From contig OX377201.1 in the NCBI GenBank assembly GCA_947396885.1, positions 8,046,934 to 8,110,933 on the forward strand: 64,000 bases of DNA. The letters run 5' to 3'. Positions 47,201-51,890 of the stretch are shown piece by piece. Position numbers and translations under genes: made by a program. The notes beneath the pieces are model-generated. The model saw only the letters and a program-made list of their open reading frames with translations, was not told where the DNA came from and searched no databases. Every line of letters begins with the position of its first letter. Position 1 is the stretch's first letter. Source of the DNA: Heligmosomoides polygyrus polygyrus. Taxonomy: Eukaryota; Nematoda; Chromadorea; Rhabditida; Heligmosomidae.

Positions 47201-48266
47201 CTTTCCGGCAGAGCTCACAGCGGTAGAGGTCACGCCACGCCCCTCAGCGGTGACCAATCCCGTTGTCCCTTCTCTAACCGTTCTTCTTGCTCTCCTCCTA
47301 TTGGTTAAGAAACGTGGTTCCCTGGGTCTTACTTAGACCTAACCAGATTCTCCTGATGTCGCGTCATATCGACGTGGCCATTTTCGATATCCACCGACAC
47401 CATGGTCAGTCGATATGGAGGAGGGTCGTTGAGCGGTCGGTGGCGGATCGCGGCTCTTCCACCGCCGCTACAGGAGAGCACTGGGAGACGGGAGCAGTTC
47501 CTGCACGAGCACCTTGGACGCACTACACCCTGGAGTCCCTTCCCTAGCCGAGTTGTGCGCTCGAAGAGCGCACAACCCATCTCCGATGTCCCCCTCAGCG
47601 ACGAAAGCATTCTTGGCATATTGCCAGCGGAGCAAGTGGTTAGTTCTAATGGCTATCGGTTCCCTGTGAGGTCTGCCGGGAAAGTTCCGAAAAATATCAG
47701 GGCGCAGTTCTAGAAAGGGGAGTACGATAGGTCTTTTGGATCAATCCTAGTCGGAGGGAGGGGGGCATATTGTGATTTGCTTCTCCAACCCCTTGCTTGA
47801 GTTTTTTACGAAGGCTTCAGCTGCTGTCGCACTATGCGAGTACCTTCATTCAAATTTAGGGGGACGTGTTTGTGTGGCATGGAGTCACGTACGAAACCGG
47901 CACTTAGCAACTGCCCTTCCCCCCCCCCCCCGACTAGGATAGATCCAGTCTTTCTTTAGAAACAAGCAGCAGTGCTTACTTTCTCAGTCCATACATGTAG
48001 TTCCGAAGCGCGGGTCGATTTTCGCAGACGAGTACCGATGCGACGAGACCGTGCAGTATGTGCTCGAACTGCTCGTCGAGATAGTCGGACAGCTTCTGAT
48101 GGTACGGCAACAGCACGTACTTCTTCTCGTGGCGTCCGAAGTGACGCGCTTTCTCCTTCGCGACATTCACTCCGGCATCCACCACCACGAACGATGGTTT
48201 CTGAAAGCGGACCTTCGAGCAAGCTCCTCGAACAGCGAAGCTTTCCACGATCTTGTAGTTCACCAT
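6089..48266 (-). CDS. PSME4: Proteasome activator PA200/Blm10 orthologue, 46 exons
   Basis: HEAT-repeat activator that caps the 20S proteasome, in nuclei of animals and fungi. Exons, 5' to 3' on the minus strand: 47980-48266, 46493-46672, 46080-46254, 44537-44623, 44370-44479, 44199-44307, 40344-40420, 39886-40048, 38657-38764, 38532-38602, 38317-38470, 37347-37523, 37074-37216, 36942-37014, 36211-36312, 35756-35854, 30057-30123, 29199-29284, 29068-29145, 28696-28812, 26585-26727, 26078-26247, 25350-25382, 24269-24429, 23956-24072, 23796-23891, 23613-23738, 21869-21961, 21539-21625, 21343-21482, 19283-19415, 18599-18724, 18232-18374, 17994-18177, 14171-14254, 13932-14105, 13810-13867, 13578-13743, 13386-13503, 11060-11140, 10859-11016, 9682-9820, 9475-9624, 6843-6923, 6280-6444, 6089-6220. 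Total 5721 nt, 1906 aa (human PSME4 is about 1840). Nearly every exon aligns collinearly with the human protein as I know it, e.g. [51 protein letters not shown]. It ends FRRSHRDFW...IYYA; the terminal YYA docks in the 20S alpha pocket. Least certain: the first 45 residues, exon 23, and exon 37-39 borders. Confidence 0.95.
6628..6838. mobile_element. MITE (family IV) abutting the exon 44 splice donor
   Basis: Inner TIR AGCCTACATGGGG and inverted GTATACTAATAGGCAATGTG. Its right terminus lies 4 bp from the donor GTAAGTATAC, whose last bases are MITE sequence. Confidence 0.75.
7009..7988. mobile_element. AT-rich TIR element (family X), about 980 bp
   Basis: Left TATATACCATTCTCACGTCG and right inverse TATATACCATTTTCACCTCG start TIRs of more than 150 bp that contain repeats of GTGTCCAATTTGA. 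The middle has no transposase I can recognise. PSME4 intron 43. Confidence 0.8.
8846..8984. mobile_element. MITE (family IV)
   Basis: Ends CAGGCCAAATTGTCGACTAG; the left TIR is worn. PSME4 intron 43. Confidence 0.6.
9055..9340 (-). mobile_element. SINE-A copy
   Basis: AAGGACGGCGTTACTCAATC to TTTCTCCGACTGCGC, then a (TTA)n stretch at 9338-9352. PSME4 intron 43. Confidence 0.88.
9855..10145 (-). mobile_element. SINE-A copy
   Basis: GAGGACCGCGTTAGTCAAC to CTTCTCCGACTGCGCTA. PSME4 intron 41. Confidence 0.87.
10316..10410 (-). mobile_element. Short RTE 3'-end relic
   Basis: Shares CCTGTCGCGTGCCAGA and following bases with the 3' ends of the fragments at 1185 and 49472. A similar relic is at 11940-12030. 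Confidence 0.5.
10511..10798 (-). mobile_element. SINE-A copy
   Basis: ACGGCGTTAGTCATACCC to GCGCTACCACGCGCCC, the second SINE-A in intron 41. Confidence 0.88.
11278..11462. mobile_element. MITE (family IV)
   Basis: AATATGGCCTACATGGGAAA and inverted TGCTAATGTGGCCTATATGA; contains a 14-base C run. Confidence 0.7.
11603..11698. mobile_element. MITE (family III)
   Basis: GGCCCCGTTTATACTTCCGG and inverted GGACCGTTTATAATTCGACG termini, with GCGACGCG motifs inside. PSME4 intron 39. Confidence 0.75.
11940..12030 (-). mobile_element. Short RTE 3'-end relic
   Basis: CGTGCCAGAGTAGCTCAATG followed by a cut-down copy of the RTE tail, as at 10316. Confidence 0.5.
12180..12960. repeat. ATCGAT-rich satellite-like tract
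   Basis: Repeated, irregularly spaced pairs such as ATCGATCGAT, ATCGATGATCGATTTTATCG and ATCGACCGATTTTATCG, with GTGTGAACA and GGGAACGGAG-type spacers. Similar tracts at 8085-8165 and 17210-17470. A (GTCT)n microsatellite lies at 12345-12371. Confidence 0.7.
12982..13132. mobile_element. MITE (family VI)
   Basis: GTTATACTCCCGCGGGAGCA and its exact inverse; the outer 29 bp match almost perfectly. Confidence 0.85.
14350..15070 (+). mobile_element. Possible piggyBac-like element fragment with promoter
   Basis: In PSME4 intron 34, opposite strand. A TATA-like CATATAAGG (14396) precedes an ORF (14679-15062, 127 aa) with a strongly acidic region ([18 protein letters not shown]) and an end [19 protein letters not shown]. 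An acidic N-terminus followed by a FxGP...FF.DELL-type segment is how piggyBac-derived transposases start. No catalytic part is present downstream. Family call is tentative. Confidence 0.35.
15740..16095 (-). mobile_element. Mariner lineage 3, 5' leader relic
   Basis: The leader sequence with AATAATCCATG-like bases (15740-15850) and the terminal AAAACGCTGAGAAC...CCTAA (16065-16095) match the 53-kb element. About 190 bp of another repeat, with the motif TTTAATTACCCAAGTTTGAG, separates them. Confidence 0.7.
15868..15903. repeat. Short tandem duplication
   Basis: TCATTGTTGACTATGTCCG occurs twice in a row. Confidence 0.85.
16331..17035. mobile_element. MITE family I, copy interrupted by a palindromic element
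   Basis: Terminal inverted repeats TAGGCCTCGTGCATACTTCT and, inverted from the right, TAAGGCCGGGGGCATACTTC, followed by repeated CGCCGCGATG-type sequence. Very GC-rich (CGCGCGCGGCGCG). PSME4 intron 34. Confidence 0.88.
16587..16895. repeat. Palindrome with 154-bp arms and no loop
   Basis: The sequence reads the same on both strands around t16741, with a single mismatch near the centre noticed. It contains GTGGATCTTTATTTAGCAGG and TCGTCGTCTTCAGAGGCC with their inverses. Part of a 350-bp insertion (16590-16939) flanked by GAAGTTTTCTTT on each side. Confidence 0.93.
17500..17620. repeat. Tandem repeat, unit about 48 bp
   Basis: CAGGCACGGTTGCCGACGTG...CTCGCCATGCACGGTTGCTG: TTCGGCACGTCTACTGCTCG is repeated two to three times. 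Confidence 0.8.
17994..21961 (-). CDS. PSME4: PSME4 exons 28-34
   Basis: Exons 21869-21961 ([15 protein letters not shown]), 21539-21625 ([16 protein letters not shown]), 21343-21482, 19283-19415 ([17 protein letters not shown]), 18599-18724, 18232-18374 ([17 protein letters not shown]), 17994-18177 ([20 protein letters not shown]). The [20 protein letters not shown] segment matches the vertebrate WGYYTWPKNMVVYAG block. A mariner pseudogene lies in intron 30 and a SINE in intron 31. Confidence 0.9.
18418..18571. mobile_element. MITE (family VIII) in PSME4 intron 32
   Basis: TIRs of about 48 bp: GGGGTTAGATTCCGCTTG and inverted GGGGCCAGATTCATCAAC, both running to GGTGAAAAGTAC. A run of 16 G lies inside. 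The intron would be about 70 bp without it. Confidence 0.88.
18890..19182 (+). mobile_element. SINE-A copy
   Basis: GTGTGTAGCGCAGAGGAGGC to AGTAGCGCCGTTCTTTATC. PSME4 intron 31, antisense to the gene. Confidence 0.9.
19983..21151 (+). mobile_element. Mariner element with decayed transposase (lineage 1)
   Basis: Termini TAGGTTGGTGCATAAGTTCT and, inverted, TAGGTTGGTGCACAAGTTCT lie 1169 bp apart with TA at both ends. It lies in PSME4 intron 30. Confidence 0.92.
20137..21075 (+). pseudogene. Mariner transposase pseudogene
   Basis: The N-terminal helix-turn-helix region (residues 1-115) and the first catalytic Asp ([10 protein letters not shown]) are open for 237 codons. A frameshift near 20848 leads into [18 protein letters not shown], which has the second Asp, then a stop at 20941. 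The region that should hold the third Asp is deleted, and only the tail [21 protein letters not shown] remains. It cannot make a working D,D34D transposase. Confidence 0.9.
22079..22315 (-). mobile_element. SINE-A copy lacking its tRNA head
   Basis: AAGAACGACGCTATTCC to AATCCGAACCAGGTACCTGG, then homology stops before the A box. Confidence 0.85.
22397..22586. mobile_element. MITE (family VIII)
   Basis: GGGGCCAGATTCATCAAGCG and inverted GGGGTCAGATTCATCAGCGA. PSME4 intron 27. Confidence 0.8.
22620..23430 (+). repeat. T-rich dispersed repeat ending in TTTAATTANCCAAGTTTGAG
   Basis: The end motif recurs at 202-222 and 15978-15998, and TCCGCGTGGCAGT follows it at 16006 and 23470. Possibly the 3' end of a long element or a solo LTR. 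Plus-strand ORFs here are T-rich and unlike any family I know. PSME4 intron 27. Confidence 0.5.
23440..27760. other. Non-exonic parts of PSME4 introns 20-26
   Basis: 24475-25340 and 25400-26060 hold unique-looking sequence, with a 40-bp stretch near 24525 (ACTCTACACCGTAA) found inverted near 25970. A GC-rich knot with AGTATAAAAGTCC lies at 25690-25780. 26800-27600 shows nothing I can name. Confidence 0.35.
23613..30123 (-). CDS. PSME4: PSME4 exons 17-27
   Basis: Exons 30057-30123, 29199-29284, 29068-29145, 28696-28812 ([20 protein letters not shown]), 26585-26727 ([19 protein letters not shown]), 26078-26247, 25350-25382, 24269-24429 ([19 protein letters not shown]), 23956-24072, 23796-23891, 23613-23738 ([17 protein letters not shown]). 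Exon 23 is a 33-nt microexon; its GTACTC donor was chosen because only that keeps phase with exon 24. A longer reading to 25252 ending in GTAATG is open but out of phase. Exon 22 contains about 30 residues that do not align well to vertebrate PSME4. Confidence 0.85.
27762..28050. mobile_element. MITE family I, uninterrupted copy
   Basis: Matches 16331-17035 end to end except for the 350-bp palindromic insert and small indels. PSME4 intron 20. Confidence 0.87.
28053..28178. mobile_element. Palindromic MITE (family II)
   Basis: GCCTTGTTTAGTGTGCGCGC at the left and its inverse at the right; arms of about 60 bp full of GCGACGCGA. Directly abuts the family I copy. Confidence 0.85.
28183..28316. 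mobile_element. MITE (family III)
   Basis: ACTCGTTTATACTTCGA ... TCGAAAGTATGAACGGAG; similar to 11603-11698. Confidence 0.7.
28893..29026. mobile_element. MITE (family V) in PSME4 intron 19
   Basis: CATGTCGCGTCGAATAAGTG and inverted CATGTCGCGAAAGTGAGCAG. Confidence 0.75.
29625..29885 (-). mobile_element. SINE-C copy
   Basis: tRNA-like head at 29695-29772 on the minus strand, B box GGGTTCGAGTCCC, and the same downstream block (CGTGGGACCGATCAGCAC) as the 59.8-kb copy. PSME4 intron 17. Confidence 0.8.
29900..29995 (+). mobile_element. SINE-C head, inverted relative to its neighbour
   Basis: GGTGTAAAGGCGTAGAG...GGGTTCGAATTCC on the plus strand, 15 bp after the inverted copy at 29625-29885; the pair could form a large hairpin in PSME4 pre-mRNA. 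Confidence 0.75.
30274..31035. mobile_element. Family X copy
   Basis: AGTATATACCAGTTCACG at the left, then GAACATCTTCCAAATTAAAG and AT-rich body as in the 7-kb element; the right end is worn. PSME4 intron 16. Confidence 0.65.
31760..32028 (+). mobile_element. SINE-A copy
   Basis: ATCGGACGAGGCGCCGG to TGATTAACGCCGTCCTTTAC. PSME4 intron 16. Confidence 0.85.
32212..33084 (-). mobile_element. Degenerate mariner-like element (lineage 2)
   Basis: Left end TATTAG plus a G run, then GCAAAAGCAATGAGAC; right end inverted TATTAGAGGTTGGCTAAAAA. The minus strand carries transposase pieces: [13 protein letters not shown] with the third Asp, then [15 protein letters not shown]. Frames are broken upstream. 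It lies in PSME4 intron 16. Confidence 0.8.
33428..33713 (+). mobile_element. SINE-A copy
   Basis: GTGGAGCGCAGTTGGAGG to AATAACGCCGTCCCTTATCC. Confidence 0.9.
33720..34770. other. GC-rich block of unknown origin in PSME4 intron 16
   Basis: Much richer in GC than its surroundings. Minus strand 34438-34752 is open for 104 codons (starts [16 protein letters not shown], later Ala-rich); overlapping open frames lie on both strands at 33730-34160. At 34200-34385 an imperfect tandem of CTCCTCCA / CTTCAGAAG units is present. It could be a retroelement gag relic or an inserted host sequence. I do not recognise a domain. Confidence 0.35.
34940..35082. mobile_element. MITE (family VII)
   Basis: GGTACGGGAACGCGCCGTTG and inverted AGTACGGGAACACGGCGTTG, TIRs of about 35 bp with TACCGTAA inside. 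Confidence 0.85.
35455..35732 (+). mobile_element. SINE-A copy
   Basis: GCCTGGTAGCGCAGTCGG to GCATGGCGCGTCCAAAAAG; it ends 24 bp from PSME4 exon 16. Confidence 0.87.
35756..40420 (-). CDS. PSME4: PSME4 exons 7-16
   Basis: Exons 40344-40420, 39886-40048 ([17 protein letters not shown]), 38657-38764 ([18 protein letters not shown]), 38532-38602, 38317-38470 ([19 protein letters not shown]), 37347-37523, 37074-37216 ([15 protein letters not shown]), 36942-37014, 36211-36312 and 35756-35854 ([19 protein letters not shown]). Splice phases run 0/2/1 without conflict. Introns of 54, 59 and 61 bp show the basal intron size of this gene; the longer ones carry identifiable insertions. Confidence 0.9.
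35908..36050. mobile_element. Putative MITE in PSME4 intron 15
   Basis: GGAGATGTTGGGAGCTCCAC and, inverted from the right, GGATGTTTAGAGTTCCATCG; GC-rich core. Confidence 0.6.
36741..36898 (-). mobile_element. SINE-A copy with internal deletion
   Basis: Head and tail blocks are present; about 130 bp between GGATGTCGTCGG and AACGTTTGGTTAGCC are missing. Confidence 0.8.
37241..37329. mobile_element. MITE (family IV) filling PSME4 intron 12
   Basis: TACTAGTCGACAATGCGGCC and inverted GTACAAGTCGACCATGTGGC. The intron is 130 bp; about 41 bp remain without the MITE. Confidence 0.83.
37603..37697. mobile_element. MITE (family IV)
   Basis: TACTAGTCGTTAATGTGGCC at the left, CCACTAGTAC at the right; short derivative. 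Another diverged copy is at 37965-38150. Both are in PSME4 intron 11. Confidence 0.65.
38795..39082 (-). mobile_element. SINE-A copy
   Basis: AGTGGCGGCGTTACTCAATT to CTTCCGACTGCGCTATACG. PSME4 intron 8. Confidence 0.87.
39613..39662. repeat. Short tandem duplication
   Basis: ATTTACCCGATTACTGTAGG with GTGTTG occurs twice in a row. Confidence 0.85.
40062..40305. mobile_element. MITE (family IV, TACTAGT) filling PSME4 intron 7
   Basis: TIR GGTACTAGTCCACAATGTGG and inverted GGTACTAGTCTATAATTTGG. The intron is 295 bp; without the MITE it would be about 51 bp. Confidence 0.85.
40445..40708 (-). mobile_element. SINE-A copy, diverged
   Basis: AGTCAGTAACCAAGAATGCG to TCTACGCTACCATGCG; 70 bp upstream of the RTE insertion. 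Confidence 0.8.
40780..40795 (+). repeat. Left target-site duplication of the RTE element
   Basis: GAAGTATAATGCGTGG; the right copy is at 43940-43955. The joined empty site reads like the tail of a SINE-A copy (compare GTAGAAGTAGAATGCGTGG), so the element may have landed in SINE-A DNA. Confidence 0.85.
40796..43939 (+). mobile_element. Complete RTE-clade non-LTR retrotransposon
   Basis: The element lies between two identical 16-bp copies of GAAGTATAATGCGTGG (40780-40795 and 43940-43955), a target-site duplication. It has a short 5' UTR, one long ORF, and a (GAA)n tail directly after the stop codon, the microsatellite-like 3' end typical of RTE. It sits in PSME4 intron 6 in antisense orientation. 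Identical duplications and an open ORF point to a recent insertion. Confidence 0.93.
40894..43917 (+). CDS. RTE ORF: APE endonuclease plus reverse transcriptase, 1007 aa
   Basis: Uninterrupted ORF. The AP-endonuclease domain spans about residues 70-310, with LNVGTL (74), QETRW (101), YAPQTG (171), GDLNG (206), SHLISF (258), QIDFVL (271) and TQHRPL (298), all the catalytic signatures. The reverse transcriptase spans about 515-800, with LDLEKAFD (661-668) and the catalytic YADD (751-754). A basic C-terminal domain has RWYGHVLR and GRPKQRW. Function: nicks target DNA and reverse-transcribes its own RNA at the nick. The first 60 residues are not recognisable, so a later Met could be the real start. 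All catalytic residues I can check are present, so it could be active. Confidence 0.93.
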   Translation: MTGRPTNSPCHIIWLMVLNVSRDNATASAGADAHSQSPASVKSMRGSLMRGRHRGETELVQKSRNVSKTRVATLNVGTLSGRSFELAEALERRKIDLCAVQETRWSCSKSRDIGRGYKAVLCGSPRTTSGVGIIVSERFRDAIASVERFNDRLMKVVIAAERRRYHLFSAYAPQTGCSERAKDEFWSLLDEKTAEVPSQDVIIVAGDLNGHVGAAKDGYSCHGGFGFGSRNADGERILEYAESHDLTIVNTRFRKRESHLISFYSGNSKTQIDFVLVRNRDQGLVTDAKVVPYETVATQHRPLICTMRITPPMFKQVERSGPSRIKWWQLKENEAAVTSRIRLPTVTTVDETWQIATDAILNAARSELGTTKPGRRKVDKQAWLWTNEVKEKVREKKRLYHAFLGDKAADKWRLYQEAKKAAKKAVAVARATHYDDVNGKLESRDGERFLYRLAKVRHRQTEDVEKFFGINDENGHLLMDRKKVLNRWRTYFEEVSTVEFAHPSIPSSPPVYGPVQKITVEEVEAALKKMKPGKATGPDDLAADLWKSKSWYPTKWLATFFNQVIAEKKVPDIWQRSTTIPIWKKKGSPADCTNYRPIRLLSHSMKIFERIVDGRIRDTVQLSTNQCGFVAGCGTVDAIHAVRLLIEKHREKQKPVHLAFLDLEKAFDRVPREVIWYALRKHGVPEELIEWVRILYSCPKSRVQAAAGTSMEFPISIGVHQGSALSPLLFVVVMDAISRDLQQPVPWTLLYADDVMLASEDKIELQRQVQAWCDRLERFGLKLNVKKTEYMTTDEDESSSIKVNGIELPRTSVFKYLGSAIASDGGLLVEANSRVSAAWSKWRSLTGVLCDKKIPERLKSKIYRAVIRPVAIYGAECWPVTKEIERRLSVMETKMLRWTAGVTRLDRVRNDSIRQRFGVTPIFEKMREARLRWYGHVLRAKGDTVRKTGLNLDVPGRRPRGRPKQRWLDTLHQDLKMAGLHPDQAFDREKWRQHSRKADPATKRDKR
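44038..44173. mobile_element. MITE (family VII)
   Basis: GGTGTGCGGAAACGCGCCAT and inverted GGGTGCGGGAACGCGTCGTT; same family as 34940. It ends 26 bp from PSME4 exon 6. Confidence 0.83.
44199..48266 (-). CDS. PSME4: PSME4 exons 1-6 (N-terminal region)
   Basis: Exon 1 (47980-48266) holds the ATG and the stretch [16 protein letters not shown], matching the family's N-terminal LLPYAERL region. About 45 residues precede it that I cannot align; an acceptor-like CTTTCAG lies inside them, so a different first exon is possible. Exon 2 (46493-46672) has [19 protein letters not shown]. Exon 3 (46080-46254) uses a weak GTCATC donor, chosen because the joined protein then aligns without gaps. Exon 4 (44537-44623) uses GTACGA for the same reason. 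Exon 5 has [16 protein letters not shown] and exon 6 [20 protein letters not shown], both strongly family-like. Confidence 0.85.
44880..45640. repeat. Degenerate repeat tract in PSME4 intron 3
   Basis: Recurring GTTGACCA / TTCAACGGAA / GGTGAAC phrases about every 180-200 bp in both orientations. No coding sequence recognised. Confidence 0.4.
45655..45760 (-). mobile_element. SINE-C relic
   Basis: Contains GTTACGGTCAAAACTGTAGC then GCCAGGCGAGACTT, a worn match to the SINE-C tRNA-like head. Confidence 0.45.
46306..46449. mobile_element. MITE (family IX) with identical 24-bp TIRs in PSME4 intron 2
   Basis: TATAAACAGCTTTCCTAGTT at 46306 continues for 24 bp and is repeated exactly inverted at 46426-46449; 144 bp in all. 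Identity of the arms suggests a young insertion. Confidence 0.9.
46690..46838. mobile_element. MITE (family IV), right end clear
   Basis: Ends CATGCAGGCAATATTAGCGA plus CTAGTATCC; contains two GGTGCTCTGATT repeats. PSME4 intron 1, close to the exon 2 acceptor. Confidence 0.6.
46960..47960. other. PSME4 intron 1, distal part
   Basis: 47380-47640 is GC-rich; CCTTGAGTCCCTTCCCTA-like and CCCCTCAGCGACGAAAGCA phrases recur at 5690-5760. A C-run is at 47920-47932. No exon is needed here because exons 1 and 2 join in phase. Confidence 0.4.
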
Positions 48267-48283
48267 TAGTATTGACGAGAATA

Positions 48284-48294
48284 CTGTAACAATT
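48284..48294 (-). promoter_or_regulatory. Probable spliced-leader (trans-splice) acceptor of PSME4
   Basis: AATTGTTACAG ends 17 nt before the proposed ATG, with no obvious upstream exon. That placement is typical of nematode SL trans-splicing. Inference only. Confidence 0.4.
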
Positions 48295-48467
48295 CAGTAC
48301 GACAAGCGGTAGGACCACTAGGATAGCAAATGAACATCACTCCATTGCCGTTAGATGATCGCTTCTGTAGTGATATGCGGTTTCTGATTGAGGCGGCTTT
48401 ATCATGTTGAGTGGGAATGAAGGCGATGGGGTTCAGTCCAGACTCGTCTCTAGAGATGGACAAGAGG

Positions 48468-48748
48468 TAAAAGTCGGCGTTAGTCCAATTCTTCTGTGGG
48501 ATGCGCCACGCATTCTAATTCTACACGATCTCATGGAGGCAATTTGAATGCGGATGGCCTTTACAATGGCCTACTGTGGCCATCGGTGGTCAAGTCAGTG
48601 TTGTATCCTTCCTGGACAAGTCTGGCAGCAGTTCACCTACCCAGAAATGGTGAAAAGCTTGGTCGGTCGGGGCGTAAAATTCGAACCAAGCACCTGAAGT
48701 CGGGTGCTCGCGAAGCAGCCGCCTCTTCCGACTCCGCTACTAACCGTA
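48468..48748 (-). mobile_element. SINE-A copy
   Basis: AAGTCGGCGTTAGTCCAATT to CTTCCGACTCCGCTACTAAC, upstream of PSME4. Confidence 0.82.
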
Positions 48749-49471
48749 AGCGCCGTCATTACGCGCAAACTCCATGTCGTAGTATTCGACCTATCTCGCA
48801 GTCCTAGTCAGGAGGGGCTGCGCCCATTTTCCACTGCCTTCCTGAATTTCCCCCAAGTGCCCAAACTATAGTATAGTAGGTCTTCGGACAAGTTGGAGGG
48901 CGGGTTATTGAGGCCAAACGAGCTATTCCCTCCCCGGGTAGGATTCCGCGGTCAACACGAGGATTACAACGACTTGGAGCTTCTGCGCTGAGAAGTGGTT
49001 TCAACGAGTGGTCCCGTTCGGAACGGCTTTAACTGCGCTAAGGATGTCTTAACGGATTTTGTTGAGCTACGGCACTTCCCATTTCAATTAAACTCCTCCA
49101 CTCTGCCATCGCTTTCCTTCGTAGTAGAATTTTCTCGATTTTACAGTCTCTTTTAAGTTGGGAAGATGCGTGATAGAACCATAGAGGTGTAGAGCACTGT
49201 CTTCCTCTGTTGAGTGCTCTCCAATTCGAGGTCTTCGGTTCAGTTCCCGTCTAGGTCAACTAAGGGAAAAAACTAAAGGATAGAAGCTGAAGAACGGCGG
49301 TAATCAAAAGTCCTGAATCATGTATCTCTTCGGGGTCGGGCAATTGGTGTCAGGCATATCTGGGATGGAATACACCCTGACTTGACCATTGTTTTTCACC
49401 GCTAATCATTAGCTAAGGCATCACCTGTATCACCTGTCGTCCCGTTGATCATCGACTTGCTCGGGCAGGCG

Positions 49472-50100
49472 TCAGCAGCGTCTCCATTCGTCCCTGTCGC
49501 GTGCCAGAGTGGTCCAATGGATCCTCCTTGCTCGAGGGACACGAAGACCGTCATATCGGTCGTTCAAGGCTTTCACGAAGAAGTCCGACCAACGCGTTGG
49601 TGGGCGTCCCGGTGTTCTCTTGACATCCTGCGGAATCCAGTCGGTAACGGCTCTCGTCCAGCGAGTGTCTGCGAAGCGCATTACGTGGCCGGCCCACCTC
49701 ATTTTCGACAACTCGGCCCACGCGACAGCGTCTCTGATCTTCGAACGTCGGCGAAGCTCGGAACTCCGGAGGCCTTCTCTCACTTGCGTGAGTCGTGTGA
49801 CTCCGAGCGTCGTGCTCTCGATTCCACGCTGCGCGACGCTGATCGCGTGTTCATCCTGCTTTCGTATAGCCCAGGTCTCTGAGGCGTATGTTAGGGCAGG
49901 AAGAACAGTGAAGTAGAAAAGGGGGCACGGAGTCGGACGACGTTCTTCGCTTTCTCCACGACTTCTTCGACGCTCTTGAAAGCTCCCCAAGCTGCTCGTT
50001 TCCTCCTGCTCAGCTCTGGCGCTAGGTCGTTGGCCATGTTGACTTCGCGACACAGATGCACCTAGCTGGAGCATTCGGAGGTGTGCGTTCCGTTGAGCGA
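49472..50100 (-). mobile_element. RTE-like retrotransposon, 3' fragment
   Basis: Reads as the C-terminal part of an RTE reverse transcriptase of a lineage other than the 40.8-kb element: [17 protein letters not shown], then [36 protein letters not shown] and ARDRDEWRR. The catalytic RT region is missing, so this is a 5'-truncated copy. Confidence 0.85.
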
Positions 50101-50114
50101 GAATGGGGCATCAG

Positions 50115-50230
50115 AAACTTGTCCGTTCCTAGGGCATATTTGCGTTCAAAATGCCTCGACTATAGCCAGTAGATGTAGAGTGCGCGGCGCATCCCAAACA
50201 GGGACTGACTAGTGCCGTCCTTTATCCTCT
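50115..50230 (+). mobile_element. SINE-A tail relic
   Basis: TAGGGCATATTTGCGTTCAA to AGTGCCGTCCTTTATCC only. Further relics are at 3774-3810 (-), 15590-15705 (-), 37750-37805 (-), 49200-49420 (+, rearranged) and 52005-52045 (-). Confidence 0.65.
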
Positions 50231-50889
50231 AATCTTTACTGTTTTTCCTAGAATGTGAAATAAGTGACTAGGATCAAGTCTGGTGTGGCGGTTCACCTTC
50301 TATGTCTCGCATCCCTGGCAAATTTGCCATTGTCAAAACTGACTTAGATGGCCTTTTATAGCTCCAAATATAAGTGTACAAACGTAACCTCTCCATTTTA
50401 GAAGATTTCTAAGAAATTCCTAGGATTTTATGGAGGAAAATGAAGGTGGTCCCCTTTTCTAGACCAGCATCGAACTACTATTATAGCCGTCGAATAAAAC
50501 CCTGCGCAGTCGGTTTGAAGCGCGGCGACATGGTGCATTCCAAGAAGACTACCTGGTCCCTTTGCTCCTGACATTATCGATGGCTACCAATTCGCTCAGC
50601 CAGGCCAGTATCGCTGTCGTACTCCAGAGGCGAGAACAAGGGAGGTGTGAAGTGAATAGCGCCTAAGAACCCTCCTCGGGAGATGCTTGAGCGTCACTAG
50701 CACCGACGAGGTCGTCTTGCCGCCGTCGCCTTCCCTTACCTCGTCACCATAGCCTCATAAACTGTCCGGGATGTGTCACTCTGGAGCAGATGCCTTGAAT
50801 AGGCTATGGCTTCGGTGTTAAGGGTCGTAATCTCGGAAACGACTGGGAAATTAGCTTGACTCTCAACCACAGTACACGGCGCTACGGAT

Positions 50890-51185
50890 AAAGGATAAGG
50901 TTAAAGGACGGCGTTATTCAATCCCTTTTGGGATGCGCCACGCATTCCACTTCTAAGGGATATCGTGGAGGCGATTTAAATGCGTATTTGGCCATACAAT
51001 GACTTGCGGTGGCCAGCCGATGAACATGTCAGCGCTCTATCCTTCCCAGACAAGTCATGTACCAATTCACCGACCCCGGAGGAATGGAAGACTTGGTTGG
51101 CCTGGGCGGGAAATCCGAACCAGAAAGCTGGTATCGGGTGCACGCGACAGCCGGCGCCTCCTCCGACTGCGCTACACGCGCCTCT
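50890..51185 (-). mobile_element. SINE-A copy
   Basis: Near-consensus: AAAGGACGGCGTTATTCAAT to CCGACTGCGCTACACGCGCC. Confidence 0.92.
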
Positions 51186-51604
51186 AAAAATTATTTATTT
51201 AGTTTATTTAGGCCAGTAACAAAACAGCAAGATAAACAAGCGAAAAACTGGCAGTTCTACGATTGGCTACGATATAACAGGGCGTGGGGACATGTTATAT
51301 CAGAAATAAATCTTCTGCTAGCTGAAAAGAGCAGTGATTAAAAAAAACCGAAATCTATATACACCACCCTATCAGATCATATCATATATCATATATCCAG
51401 ATCTAACCTAAATCTAAGATACTAAAGTGCTCGTTCATTGTTTGCTCGTTTCCTTAAGACGTATATTAATGCGATTGGAGAACTTTTCGTCCTAAAATCT
51501 CCTCATTGTAATGGTTTTAAAGATCTTGTGCAATTTTGCGAAAATTAAATTCATTTGGTCAATATTGCTAACTGTATACACACATTGTAAACTCTTCTTC
51601 CATA

Positions 51605-51890
51605 GGGGGCGTGGAGCGCAGTCGGAGGAGGCGCCGGCTGTCGCCTGCACCCGATACCAGGTTACTGGTTCGGATTTCCCGCCTAGGCCAACTAAGCCTT
51701 CCATCTCTCCGAGGTCGGTGAATTGGTGGGAAGGATAAAGCGCTGACTTCTTCATCGGCTGGCCACCGCAAGTCATTGTATGGCCAAATGCGCATTCAAC
51801 TCGCCTCCACGACATCACTAGAAGTAGAATGCTTGGCGCATCCCAAAGGGGATTGAATAACGCCGTCCTTCATCCTTTATCCTTCTTCCT
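51605..51890 (+). mobile_element. SINE-A copy
   Basis: Near-consensus head GCGTGGAGCGCAGTCGGAGG; about 20 bp around the ACCAGACTTGTCTGG block are deleted. Faces the copy at 50890, so the two form an inverted pair. Confidence 0.9.
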
